Assembly (NCBI RefSeq): GCF_018219455.1
Contig: NZ_CP056122.1
Location: 496,001 to 560,000 of the forward strand
From: Moritella sp. 5
Lineage (GTDB): Bacteria > Pseudomonadota > Gammaproteobacteria > Enterobacterales > Moritellaceae
Length of the DNA: 64,000 nt
Reading direction: 5' to 3'
Part shown: positions 16,958 to 24,183 of the stretch, one piece after another
How positions within the stretch are numbered: position 1 is the first letter of the stretch
Layout: each line of letters begins with the position of its first letter
Program-made: the position numbers and the translations under genes
Notes under the pieces: generated by a model
The model's input: only the letters and a program-made list of their open reading frames with translations
Database searches by the model: none
What the model was told of the DNA's origin: nothing

Positions 16958-17695
16958 ATGGTTGTAGAAAAAAAATTAGTTCAGACGCAGCATCTGATTG
17001 AAACCGGCCTTTGTGCGTGGCAGAGCTGGAATGAGCTGGGTGTCATTGCCCGTGCTGAGTTGATTGCAAAATGGGTTGAGATCATTAGCCAAGAAGCCGC
17101 ATTAGGTAAACTTGCGGGTGAAATGGCGAAATATCAAAAACACCAAGCAATTACGTTATTGGGCGATGAAAAATTAATGCCTGGGCCAACAGGTGAAGTG
17201 AACGAACTTTACAGTGCCGGGCGTGGTTTATTTATTGTCGCAGCAACAGACTCCGAGCAAAGTTGCAGCATTAATGCGATTGTGGGTCATGTGAGTGCGG
17301 CGTTATTAGCGGGTAATACTTTGGTATTGGCATTACCGCAAGCGCAGCAAGCATTGCAATTTGTGTTACTTAATACACTGCACGCCGCGGGTATTCCAGA
17401 ACTTGTCGTGCAGGGCGCTGAGGAAACTCAGTTAACGGCACTGATTGAATCTTCAAAAGTAGCTGGTGTTGCGTTTACCGGGGATGAAAAAACCGCGCAA
17501 ACGATTAACCGTACTTTGTCTGCTCGTGATGGTTTATTGGCGCAGTTAGTGGCTGAAGTGAGTGGTAGTGCATTGGCTTACGTCACAGATGATCACTTTA
17601 TCTTACGCTTTATTACAGAGCGTACACGTACCATTAATATTACTGCCGTGGGTGGTAATGCAATCTTGCTAGAACTCGGTGGCGGCGACCATTAA
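16958..17695 (+). CDS. Stand-alone PutA C-terminal-domain protein (inactive aldehyde-dehydrogenase fold)
   Basis: A 245-residue protein whose middle (VGHVSAALLAGNTLVLALP; VAGVAFTGDEKTAQTINRTL) is the nucleotide-binding half of an aldehyde dehydrogenase. Its end, RTRTINITAVGGNAILLELG, matches the extreme C-terminus of long PutA proteins. There is no catalytic cysteine or glutamate region, so it is not an enzyme by itself. It starts 31 bases after putA with AAGGAG upstream of the ATG and is surely co-transcribed. In long PutAs the equivalent domain lids the substrate-channelling tunnel, so I infer that this protein docks on PutA. Relatives are often misannotated as P5C dehydrogenase. Confidence 0.75.
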   Translation: MVVEKKLVQTQHLIETGLCAWQSWNELGVIARAELIAKWVEIISQEAALGKLAGEMAKYQKHQAITLLGDEKLMPGPTGEVNELYSAGRGLFIVAATDSEQSCSINAIVGHVSAALLAGNTLVLALPQAQQALQFVLLNTLHAAGIPELVVQGAEETQLTALIESSKVAGVAFTGDEKTAQTINRTLSARDGLLAQLVAEVSGSALAYVTDDHFILRFITERTRTINITAVGGNAILLELGGGDH

Positions 17696-17717
17696 TCGTT
17701 AGCATAATATGAATAAT

Positions 17718-17749
17718 CATATCAGGTACGCATTTGAGTACCTGATATG
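17718..17749. repeat. Perfect 12-base inverted repeat after the putA unit
   Basis: CATATCAGGTAC (17718-17729) and GTACCTGATATG (17738-17749) around an 8-base loop. No T run follows in either direction, so it is either a weak terminator, an RNA-stability hairpin or an operator. Confidence 0.55.
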
Positions 17750-17806
17750 GGACTCCTATCAGTGTAAGTCCGTTTATTTAGTAGTATCATCAGTCTTATT
17801 GTTCTG

Positions 17807-17849
17807 AGTTATCATTTGTAAACTTGTATTTTAAGTTATCATTTGTAAA
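17807..17849 (+). repeat. Two 16-base direct repeats upstream of mgsA
   Basis: AGTTATCATTTGTAAA occurs at 17807-17822 and again at 17834-17849, a 27-base period. The second copy ends 17 bases before the mgsA ATG. They could be tandem operator sites or a small duplication. Confidence 0.6.
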
Positions 17850-17866
17850 TTAAAAGTAGGTCACTG

Positions 17867-18331
17867 ATGCAAAAAATTACCCGTTGCATGGCAGCTAACA
17901 AACGTATCGCGCTTGTAGCCCATGATCACATGAAATCAGATTTGATTGCTTGGTCAAAAGCACGTGCTGATATTCTCCAAAAACACCATTTGTTCGGTAC
18001 TGGCACGACAGCCACCTTATTAACTAAACATGTTGAGCTACCCGTTAAAGCACTGTTGAGCGGTCCTATGGGCGGTGATCAACAGCTTGGTGCACTGATT
18101 GCCGAAGGGGAGATTGATATGATGATCTTTTTTTGGGACCCAATGAACGCAGTACCGCATGATCCGGATGTAAAAGCATTATTACGTTTAGCCGCAGTAT
18201 GGAATATTCCAGTTGCGACCAATCCTGCAACGGCTGATTTCATTATTGATTCGATTCATACTAGTAGTAAATACGAACATGCCGTGCCTGATTACGAAGG
18301 TTATTTAGCAGAGCGTACTGGCGAGCTATAA
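17867..18331 (+). CDS. mgsA: Methylglyoxal synthase
   Basis: Cytoplasmic lyase that converts dihydroxyacetone phosphate to methylglyoxal and phosphate, a bypass of glycolysis when phosphate is short. The 154-residue length matches the 152-residue E. coli enzyme. The catalytic residues fall on the E. coli numbering: His19, Asp20, Asp71, Asp91, His98 and Asp101, with the phosphate-binding GTGTT at 44-48 and SGPMGGDQQ at 65-73. It is monocistronic, with a pair of 16-base direct repeats just upstream and a strong hairpin downstream that is shared with ribA. Confidence 0.95.
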   Translation: MQKITRCMAANKRIALVAHDHMKSDLIAWSKARADILQKHHLFGTGTTATLLTKHVELPVKALLSGPMGGDQQLGALIAEGEIDMMIFFWDPMNAVPHDPDVKALLRLAAVWNIPVATNPATADFIIDSIHTSSKYEHAVPDYEGYLAERTGEL

Positions 18332-18372
18332 CGTAGACAATAACGGTTTTTTTGGAATAACAGTATGAAAGG

Positions 18373-18403
18373 TAATAACAGCAGAAAGTGTCTGCTGTTA
18401 TTA
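18373..18403. terminator. Hairpin between convergent mgsA and ribA
   Basis: Perfect 13-base arms TAATAACAGCAGA and TCTGCTGTTATTA around a 5-base loop. T-richness after the stem is modest on both strands, so this is a probable bidirectional terminator. Confidence 0.65.
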
Positions 18404-18422
18404 TTGATTGGCGTAAGTCGTG

Positions 18423-19031
18423 TTAATCTTCTTTGAAATGTTCTTCAGTCATCATATGACCAAGCTTGTCGGCTTTGGTTTTCAAATAATGCTCATTGTG
18501 CATATTCTTACCCACTTGTAATGGCTGGCGAGCAACCACATTAATGCCGTATTCTTCCATTGCCGCTAATTTTTTCGGGTTGTTGGTCATCAACTTTACT
18601 TTATTAACACCAAGGTGATCTAACATAGGTTTACACATGGCATAATTACGTAAATCGGCAGCAAAGCCTAACTTTTCATTTGCTTCAACTGTATTGGCAC
18701 CAGAGTCTTGTAAATTATAGGCACGGATCTTGTTTAATAGACCAATACCACGACCTTCTTGACGTAAATACAGAATAAAACCAGAACCTGCTTCGGTGAT
18801 ATTTTTCATTGCGGTTTCAAGCTGGAAGCCACAATCACAGCGTAAACTAAACAAGGCGTCACCCGTTAAACATTCTGAATGGATACGTCCTAGTATGACT
18901 CCATCTTTAGCTAACTCACCATAAGTTAGCGCCACATGTTCTTTGCCTGTCTCTGAGTCTTCGAAGCCGTGCATTGTGAAAGTACCAAAAGGTGTAGGTA
19001 GTTTTGAAGATGCGATAAATTTAATAGACAC
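18423..19031 (-). CDS. ribA: GTP cyclohydrolase II
   Basis: First enzyme of riboflavin synthesis; it opens the GTP imidazole ring, releasing formate and pyrophosphate. The 202-residue protein keeps the zinc cysteines 54, 65 and 67 ([18 protein letters not shown]) at E. coli positions and the catalytic loop LRQEGRGIG at 89-97. It is a RibA-only protein without a fused RibB domain. No FMN-riboswitch-like leader was recognised upstream. The upstream region holds a 32-base tandem repeat. Confidence 0.95.
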   Translation of the reverse strand: MSIKFIASSKLPTPFGTFTMHGFEDSETGKEHVALTYGELAKDGVILGRIHSECLTGDALFSLRCDCGFQLETAMKNITEAGSGFILYLRQEGRGIGLLNKIRAYNLQDSGANTVEANEKLGFAADLRNYAMCKPMLDHLGVNKVKLMTNNPKKLAAMEEYGINVVARQPLQVGKNMHNEHYLKTKADKLGHMMTEEHFKED

Positions 19032-19161
19032 GGATTACCTCTTACTATCCAGCGCTATGATTAGCGATGAACGTCAAATAGAATTACTTTGGGCTAGTTT
19101 ACTCGTTTATGGTGGTAATCTGAATAGAGAATTGTAAAAAGACGGGATAATTATCATTCGC

Positions 19162-19228
19162 TATCAATGCAAAGTATACAAGATTATGTTCTTTATCAAT
19201 GCAAAGTACACTAAGTTATGTACTTTGC
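19162..19228. repeat. Imperfect 32-base tandem repeat and hairpin upstream of ribA
   Basis: TATCAATGCAAAGTA starts at 19162 and again at 19194, and the likeness continues through an ATTATGT/GTTATGT stretch to give two 32-base units. The second unit also contains the perfect stem GCAAAGTAC/GTACTTTGC (19201-19209, 19220-19228). Purpose unknown. Confidence 0.55.
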
Positions 19229-19277
19229 TGTGTAAGATCATGATTAGAGACTGGTTGGATTTGCATCAGGATTAATA

Positions 19278-19865
19278 TTAGTGACGTACGTAAAACTCTT
19301 TTGCAAATGCTGGACGTGCTGCTTTAAGCGCTTGTGCTTGTTGTTCGGTCATTTTTCCTGCTGGAAAACCTAACGCTTTGTGATCGAGTAAAGCACGGGC
19401 CTTAATATTGATACACAGTTTGATTTTGCTGCCCGTACCGATGATTTCTTGACTGTTTAGGGCGGGTACTAAAATGCAGTGTTCGATTAAATTGGCAACA
19501 GAAGCGACTTCTAAAGGTAGTGAAATAATATCTTTCTTTTGAAAAATGAATTCGCGGATCACTGCTTGCTCGGAGGTATTCATTATTTTAACCATTTTGG
19601 TTATTTTCTTCATCATATCTGTTTCACTTTGTTTCTCAAGCACTGATTGGCCAGCTTGAACAAGTAACAGCGCGATAAAATAAGCAATGCCTGAAATGAC
19701 AATAATAGAGATGTAACCACGGTATTCCGTCACCCATTGTTCTAAACCAGACACCGATAGTGCAGTGGTTGGCAGTAATAATACTAATGCTGCAGCAAGC
19801 AGTAACCAAGTGGTGGTAATGTTTATCTGTTTGTAATTTTGAATATACTGCTTCAGTTCATGCAT
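19278..19865 (-). CDS. SieB-like (superinfection exclusion B family) membrane protein
   Basis: A 195-residue protein with two membrane helices (TTTWLLLAAALVLLLPTTAL and ISIIVISGIAYFIALLLV) and a C-terminal cytoplasmic domain with a winged-helix look (VIREFIFQKKDIISLPLEVA). This layout resembles the SieB family, known from lambdoid phages, where it aborts infection by other phages. Chromosomal copies outside prophages exist in Vibrio-like genomes. The ATG at 19863-19865 is preferred over one 30 bases upstream because AGAGG lies 8 bases before it. The neighbours are housekeeping genes and no phage genes are near. The family call is from pattern memory and moderately sure. Confidence 0.5.
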   Translation of the reverse strand: MHELKQYIQNYKQINITTTWLLLAAALVLLLPTTALSVSGLEQWVTEYRGYISIIVISGIAYFIALLLVQAGQSVLEKQSETDMMKKITKMVKIMNTSEQAVIREFIFQKKDIISLPLEVASVANLIEHCILVPALNSQEIIGTGSKIKLCINIKARALLDHKALGFPAGKMTEQQAQALKAARPAFAKEFYVRH

Positions 19866-20061
19866 GATCAAGCCTCTACTAATAACTGCTGTCAAAAAAT
19901 TGTCTGACGTATGACATTATTTATGTAATTCTTCTTAGATTCAAATACAAGCATTTTCTGTGCCACTAAATTAATTATTTTCAATGGTCGTGATGTTGAT
20001 GACTATCAGCAGGTTGCACCGTATACTAACGGCTGTTTATGCACTTTTAAATGGATGTCAC

Positions 20062-20997
20062 ATGCAGTATTTGCCAATTTTTATGGATGTAAATAATAAA
20101 AACGTGCTGGTTGTTGGCGGCGGAGAAGTCGCAAGTCGAAAAGTTGACTTGTTGTTGAGTGCCGGTGCCAAGGTAACTGTGTTATCCCCACGTTTAAACG
20201 ATACGCTGCAACGCTATCGTGATAATGCCAAAATAACAGTGATTATTGACGGCTATAACTGCAACTATCTCCTTGATTATGTGATGGTATGGGTAACAAC
20301 GGATGATACTTTGCTTAATAAACAAGTATGGCAAGATTGTTGTGAACGTAACTTATTAGTCAATGTGGCTGATCAACCTGAACTGTGTGAATTCATTACC
20401 CCTTCGATTATTGACCGCTCGCCATTACAAATTGCCATCTCAAGTGGTGGGACTTCGCCTGTACTGATCCGCTATTTACGTGAAAAACTTGAAGCCTTAT
20501 TACCTGAAACTCTGGGTCAACTGGGTACATTTGCCGGAGAGCAACGTGAGCGGGTCAAGCAACAGTTTAGTAGCGTGACAGAAAGACGTCGTTTTTGGGA
20601 ACGTTTTTTCAGCTCTAAAGCCGTGACACTGGCCACTGATACCGTGCAACTACAACAAGAGTTTGATTTACAATTAAACACGCCAAATACCGACGTTGAC
20701 GGTGATATTTATTTAATCCAACTGCCTGACGAAACGGACTTATTACGTTTAAGAGCCTTGCGTTTAATGCAGCAAGCGGATGTTATTTTATACGACGAGG
20801 ACAGTGATGACCATATTGCTGACTTTGTTGAACTATGCCGTCGAGATGCCGAACGCTATCCTGTACTGAGTGATGATTTTGTTGTGCAAGCGCAAGTGCG
20901 TAAGCAGCAAGGTGAGCGTGTTTGTTTGTTAATAAATAATAATACACAGTTTGATTTATTAACCACAGAGCTCAACGCGGTTAGTGTTATCGCTTAA
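20062..20997 (+). CDS. cysG: Precorrin-2 dehydrogenase/sirohydrochlorin ferrochelatase with vestigial methyltransferase domain
   Basis: Catalyses the last two steps of siroheme synthesis. Taking the ATG at 20062 the protein has 311 residues. The NAD-binding GGGEVASRK is at 19-27, the catalytic Asp104 is in VNVADQPELC and Ser128 is in AISSGGTSP, as in E. coli CysG. The C-terminal 95 residues (GDIYLIQLPDETDLLRLRAL onward) align with the start of the uroporphyrinogen-III methyltransferase domain, but the SAM motif GAGPGD has become LPDETD and the GGDP region is absent. The first two steps thus need a separate enzyme. The 26-residue upstream extension lacks family likeness. Confidence 0.85.
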   Translation: MQYLPIFMDVNNKNVLVVGGGEVASRKVDLLLSAGAKVTVLSPRLNDTLQRYRDNAKITVIIDGYNCNYLLDYVMVWVTTDDTLLNKQVWQDCCERNLLVNVADQPELCEFITPSIIDRSPLQIAISSGGTSPVLIRYLREKLEALLPETLGQLGTFAGEQRERVKQQFSSVTERRRFWERFFSSKAVTLATDTVQLQQEFDLQLNTPNTDVDGDIYLIQLPDETDLLRLRALRLMQQADVILYDEDSDDHIADFVELCRRDAERYPVLSDDFVVQAQVRKQQGERVCLLINNNTQFDLLTTELNAVSVIA

Positions 20998-21020
20998 TTA
21001 TTTGTAGGACTGATTTTAAG

Positions 21021-21920
21021 ATGTATTCAGGTTTTCTCATTGTTATCATACCCTTGGTATTGGGCTATCTTGTCGAATTAAAACAAGCTAAACATATTCA
21101 TTGGATTAATGTTTGCACCAATAAAATGATCTACGTGATCTTGTTTTTGATGGGAATTAGCTTATCGCATCTGGATAATTTTTCGCAAAATATCCAGAAT
21201 ATCGGATTATACAGTTTTACGGTGCTCAGTTGTGTGTCAATCGCGAACTTAATGGCATTGTGGGGACTGGATAAACGTTTAACGAAAACGATAGCGGGAG
21301 AAGGGGAGTCATTAAGTAAATGGCATCTTATTTTAGAATCGCTACAGTTAATTTTTGTTATTGCTGCTGGTTTTATATTGGGTTTATTTGTGTCTTCAGA
21401 ACTGATTGATATTGATGCAATCAGTGAAGGCGCATTGATATTGTTGTTACTGTTTATTGGTTGCCAGCTACGTAATAGTGGGATGAAGTTACGGGAAATT
21501 CTACTTAATACTTGGGGTATCAAGATTGCAGTGGTCATGATGCTAAGCTCTTGGTTAGGAGGGATGGCTGCAGCCTTGTTACTGGAGATACCGTTAACGA
21601 ACGGTTTGGCCTTGGCATCGGGTTTCGGTTGGTATTCGTTATCGGGTATTTTGATTACAGATGGATTATCGCCAGTATTTGGTGGTGCGGCATTTATTAT
21701 TGATTTAGGCCGTGAGCTGCTGGCTATTTTAATCATTCCATCATTGATTCGTTTATACCCATCCACTGCAATTGGCTATGCGGGGGCGACGGCAATGGAC
21801 TTCACGCTACCAATGATCCAAAAGTCCGGTGGTAATAGTTATGTACCGCTCGCGATTGTTAGCGGTTTTATTTTAAGTTTATCGTCACCGTTATTTATTA
21901 GCGTGTTCTTGGCGCTGTAA
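21021..21920 (+). CDS. lysO: Lysine exporter LysO family protein
   Basis: Inner-membrane exporter of the LysO (YbjE/DUF340) family that lets cells expel lysine and toxic analogues such as thialysine. The 299 residues contain about eight hydrophobic segments. Family marks are the two halves ILFLMGISLSHLDN and LLLFIGCQLRNSGMKL, then SGFGWYSLSGILITDGL and FIIDLGRELLAILIIPSLI with its charged pair, and GGNSYVPLAIVSGFILS. It starts 23 bases after cysG and may be co-transcribed. A bidirectional terminator follows. Confidence 0.88.
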   Translation: MYSGFLIVIIPLVLGYLVELKQAKHIHWINVCTNKMIYVILFLMGISLSHLDNFSQNIQNIGLYSFTVLSCVSIANLMALWGLDKRLTKTIAGEGESLSKWHLILESLQLIFVIAAGFILGLFVSSELIDIDAISEGALILLLLFIGCQLRNSGMKLREILLNTWGIKIAVVMMLSSWLGGMAAALLLEIPLTNGLALASGFGWYSLSGILITDGLSPVFGGAAFIIDLGRELLAILIIPSLIRLYPSTAIGYAGATAMDFTLPMIQKSGGNSYVPLAIVSGFILSLSSPLFISVFLAL

Positions 21921-21952
21921 TCACGGAAACTTAGACTAATAAACCCAGATAA

Positions 21953-21989
21953 AAAAAGGGAGGTGCTGTCAGTCAGCGTCTCCCTTTTT
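21953..21989. terminator. Bidirectional terminator between lysO and prkB
   Basis: The arms are AAAAAGGGAG-GT-GCTG and CAGC-GT-CTCCCTTTTT, with poly-A before and poly-T after the stem, fitting the convergent genes on each side. Confidence 0.85.
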
Positions 21990-22021
21990 GTATTTAATCC
22001 CTGAACAGGTTAATTTTTGAA

Positions 22022-22891
22022 TTAGCTAATTTTACCTTCAACTAATAGCTGACGAATTAATGGCGCACAGATAAGCTCCATCGCCAGTGCCATTTTTCCG
22101 CCAGGTACAACCAAGGTATTGATACCAGAAATAAACGAACCATCGATCATGGTTAGCAAATAAGGGAAATCGACATTCTTTACGCTTTGGAAACGGATCA
22201 CCACCAAACTTTCATCCAACGTTGGGATCGTTGTCGCACTAAATGGGTTTGAGGTATCGACTAACGGTACACGCTGAAAGTTAATGTGGGTGCGTGAAAA
22301 CTGCGGAGTAATAAAGTTAATGTAATCGTCCATTGAGCGCACGATAGAATCTGTTACCGCTTCACGAGAGTGACCACGGTCTTCAGTGTCTCGGACTAAT
22401 TTTTGGATCCACTCTAAGTTTACGATTGGCACCATGCCGATCAGCAGGTCAACATGCTTAGCTACGTCATTGTTTTTGGTTGCGACCCCGCCATGTAGAC
22501 CTTCATAGAATAAAAGATCAGTCCCCGTTTCGATATCTTGCCAAGGGGTAAACGTACCCGGCATTAAGTTATACGGCACGGCTTCGTCAAACGAGTGCAG
22601 GTAACGACGGTATTTACCGCTGCCCTCACGCCCATAGTCTTGAAAAAAGCTTTCCAGTAACTCAAAATCATTGGCCTCAGGGCCAAAATAGCTGATATGC
22701 CGACCTTGTTCACGGGCTTTGCGGATTGCCACATCCATTTCGGGACGGGTATAACGATGAAAGCTGTCGCCTTCGATAAAAGACGCTTTGATGTTTTCTT
22801 GCTGGAACATGTGTGCAAAGGCCAAGCTAGTGGTAGATGTACCGGCGCCTGATGAACCTGTCACAGCAATGATAGGATGTTTTGCTGACAT
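22022..22891 (-). CDS. prkB: Phosphoribulokinase/uridine kinase family protein PrkB
   Basis: A 289-residue P-loop kinase, the same length as E. coli PrkB, starting from the ATG at 22889-22891; a TTG four codons earlier is less likely. Walker A is GSSGAGTST at 12-20, followed by IEGDSFHRYTR and DLLFYEGLHGG as in phosphoribulokinases. The organism shows no sign of a Calvin cycle, and the true substrate of this heterotroph subfamily is not known. It forms a likely operon with yheU, 86 bases upstream, as in E. coli. Confidence 0.9.
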   Translation of the reverse strand: MSAKHPIIAVTGSSGAGTSTTSLAFAHMFQQENIKASFIEGDSFHRYTRPEMDVAIRKAREQGRHISYFGPEANDFELLESFFQDYGREGSGKYRRYLHSFDEAVPYNLMPGTFTPWQDIETGTDLLFYEGLHGGVATKNNDVAKHVDLLIGMVPIVNLEWIQKLVRDTEDRGHSREAVTDSIVRSMDDYINFITPQFSRTHINFQRVPLVDTSNPFSATTIPTLDESLVVIRFQSVKNVDFPYLLTMIDGSFISGINTLVVPGGKMALAMELICAPLIRQLLVEGKIS

Positions 22892-22977
22892 TTGATCGAC
22901 CAACTAGTTGAATTTAAGGAAATAGAGCTATGTTATACGAGGTTAATGCTTTCAGATCAAGTATAAAATTTGCACGA

Positions 22978-23205
22978 TTATTGTGGATTTTTAAGAACTT
23001 CGCTCTTGGCTAGGATGTTCACGCTATCATGTAATTCAGAGTAAACGATGACCACATCACCGCTTTCAAGTTGTTTGGTTACTTGACATACTTTTTCTGA
23101 CATTGACATCTCGAGGGGGCCATAATCAGTACCTTCTCGTAGTACGAAATGTTCGATTAATGTATTTAGCGTATTCTTATCTATTTGTTGATATGGAATA
23201 ATCAT
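22978..23205 (-). CDS. yheU: YheU family (UPF0270) small protein
   Basis: A 75-residue soluble protein closely resembling E. coli YheU: MIIPYQQIDKNTLNTLIEHF opens it, followed by VLREGTDYG, and the end has VVIVYSELHDSVNIL. The family forms a small alpha-beta fold with no known function. Its position next to prkB is conserved in enterobacteria. It is divergent from the TonB2 operon, with 162 bases between that carry a Fur-box-like site. Confidence 0.9.
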   Translation of the reverse strand: MIIPYQQIDKNTLNTLIEHFVLREGTDYGPLEMSMSEKVCQVTKQLESGDVVIVYSELHDSVNILAKSEVLKNPQ

Positions 23206-23291
23206 AATTGAGCTCTACGTTGTATGTACCAATAGTTTGCCTAATATTAACATATTTATTCTAATTGATTGCTAAATACAGTTAGCTTAAA

Positions 23292-23310
23292 TACAATGAT
23301 TCTCATTTAG
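23292..23310 (+). promoter_or_regulatory. Fur-box-like site upstream of the TonB2 operon
   Basis: The core AATGATTCTCATT (23295-23307) is an interrupted palindrome like the Fur core AATGATAATCATT. It ends 58 bases before the first ATG of the TonB2 operon. Iron repression of this operon would fit its role. Confidence 0.65.
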
Positions 23311-23367
23311 ATTTTTCTATTTATAATTCTCTAACTCTTACTTCATATTTAGTCGTAGTGGAATAAC

Positions 23368-24183
23368 ATGAACTATTCAGCAATTTGGTCAATTGGGTTA
23401 CTTGCAGGTACATTAATGATGCCTGCTCAGGCTGCTCCCGCAACGAGCGAGCTTGATAATATTATTGGTAGCAAGCAGCAATCACAGGCGCAAGCACAAC
23501 GTACTCAGGGGAATATTGCTGATCTCGATGACAAAACCAGTGAAACGGTCAGTGAATACCGCGCCTTGTTACGTGAAAATGCAGTATTGACCGCTTATAC
23601 AGCGCAGTTAGACAAGCAGGTCTCGCAACAGCAGCAATTATTAATCAGTTTAGAAAAGAACATGGCGAGTGTCCGTGAAACGCGTATGGAACTGACCCCG
23701 TTAATGCAAGAAATGGTGCAAGTACTGACCCTGTTTGTCGAACAAGATACCCCTTTCTTATGGCAAGAACGTCAATTACGTTTAGCTGAACTCAACCGTT
23801 TATTAAATAACCCTAATATTAGTGTTGCGGATAAATATCGCCGCATACTCGAAGCTTACCAAATCGAAACTGAATATGGCGACACCATCGAAACATGGCA
23901 AGCACAATTGCCATTAAGCGATGCGGACAAAACCGTACAGCTTATCCGCGTTGGTCGGGTGGCTTTATATTACCTGACGCCAGATCATAACAATGCGGGC
24001 TATTGGGATAACAGCAGCCGTACTTGGTTAACACTACCAGCCAGCTGGTTAGCCAGAGTGAAGCAAGCTTATGACGTCGCGGATAACAAAACCGTACCGA
24101 CGTTATTAGCACTGCCTTTATTAGAAACATCTTTATTAAAGGCGCACACTGTTCCAGTTACGCAACAGCAGGAGGCGCTATAA
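23368..24183 (+). CDS. DUF3450 periplasmic coiled-coil protein of the TonB2 system
   Basis: A 271-residue secreted protein. The signal peptide ends at PAQAAPA (about residue 22). A long coiled-coil runs from about 35 to 115 and is rich in Gln and Leu, followed by an alpha-helical domain with DTPFLWQERQLRLAELNRLL, the DUF3450 mark. It is the first gene of the TonB2 operon; its stop overlaps the next ATG by one base (TAATG). Homologues head the same gene order in Vibrio. It is presumed to work in the periplasm with the TtpC/ExbB complex, but its exact role is unknown. Confidence 0.85.
   Translation: MNYSAIWSIGLLAGTLMMPAQAAPATSELDNIIGSKQQSQAQAQRTQGNIADLDDKTSETVSEYRALLRENAVLTAYTAQLDKQVSQQQQLLISLEKNMASVRETRMELTPLMQEMVQVLTLFVEQDTPFLWQERQLRLAELNRLLNNPNISVADKYRRILEAYQIETEYGDTIETWQAQLPLSDADKTVQLIRVGRVALYYLTPDHNNAGYWDNSSRTWLTLPASWLARVKQAYDVADNKTVPTLLALPLLETSLLKAHTVPVTQQQEAL

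Noticed and set aside
16958-17695. Second P5C dehydrogenase
   Set aside because: Only the nucleotide-binding half of the fold and the PutA C-terminal tail are present; the catalytic Cys and Glu regions are absent.
19032-19277. FMN riboswitch upstream of ribA
   Set aside because: None of the conserved RFN-element segments (such as AGGGGCGGG or CAGTCCGGATGGG-like) is present; the region holds a tandem repeat instead.
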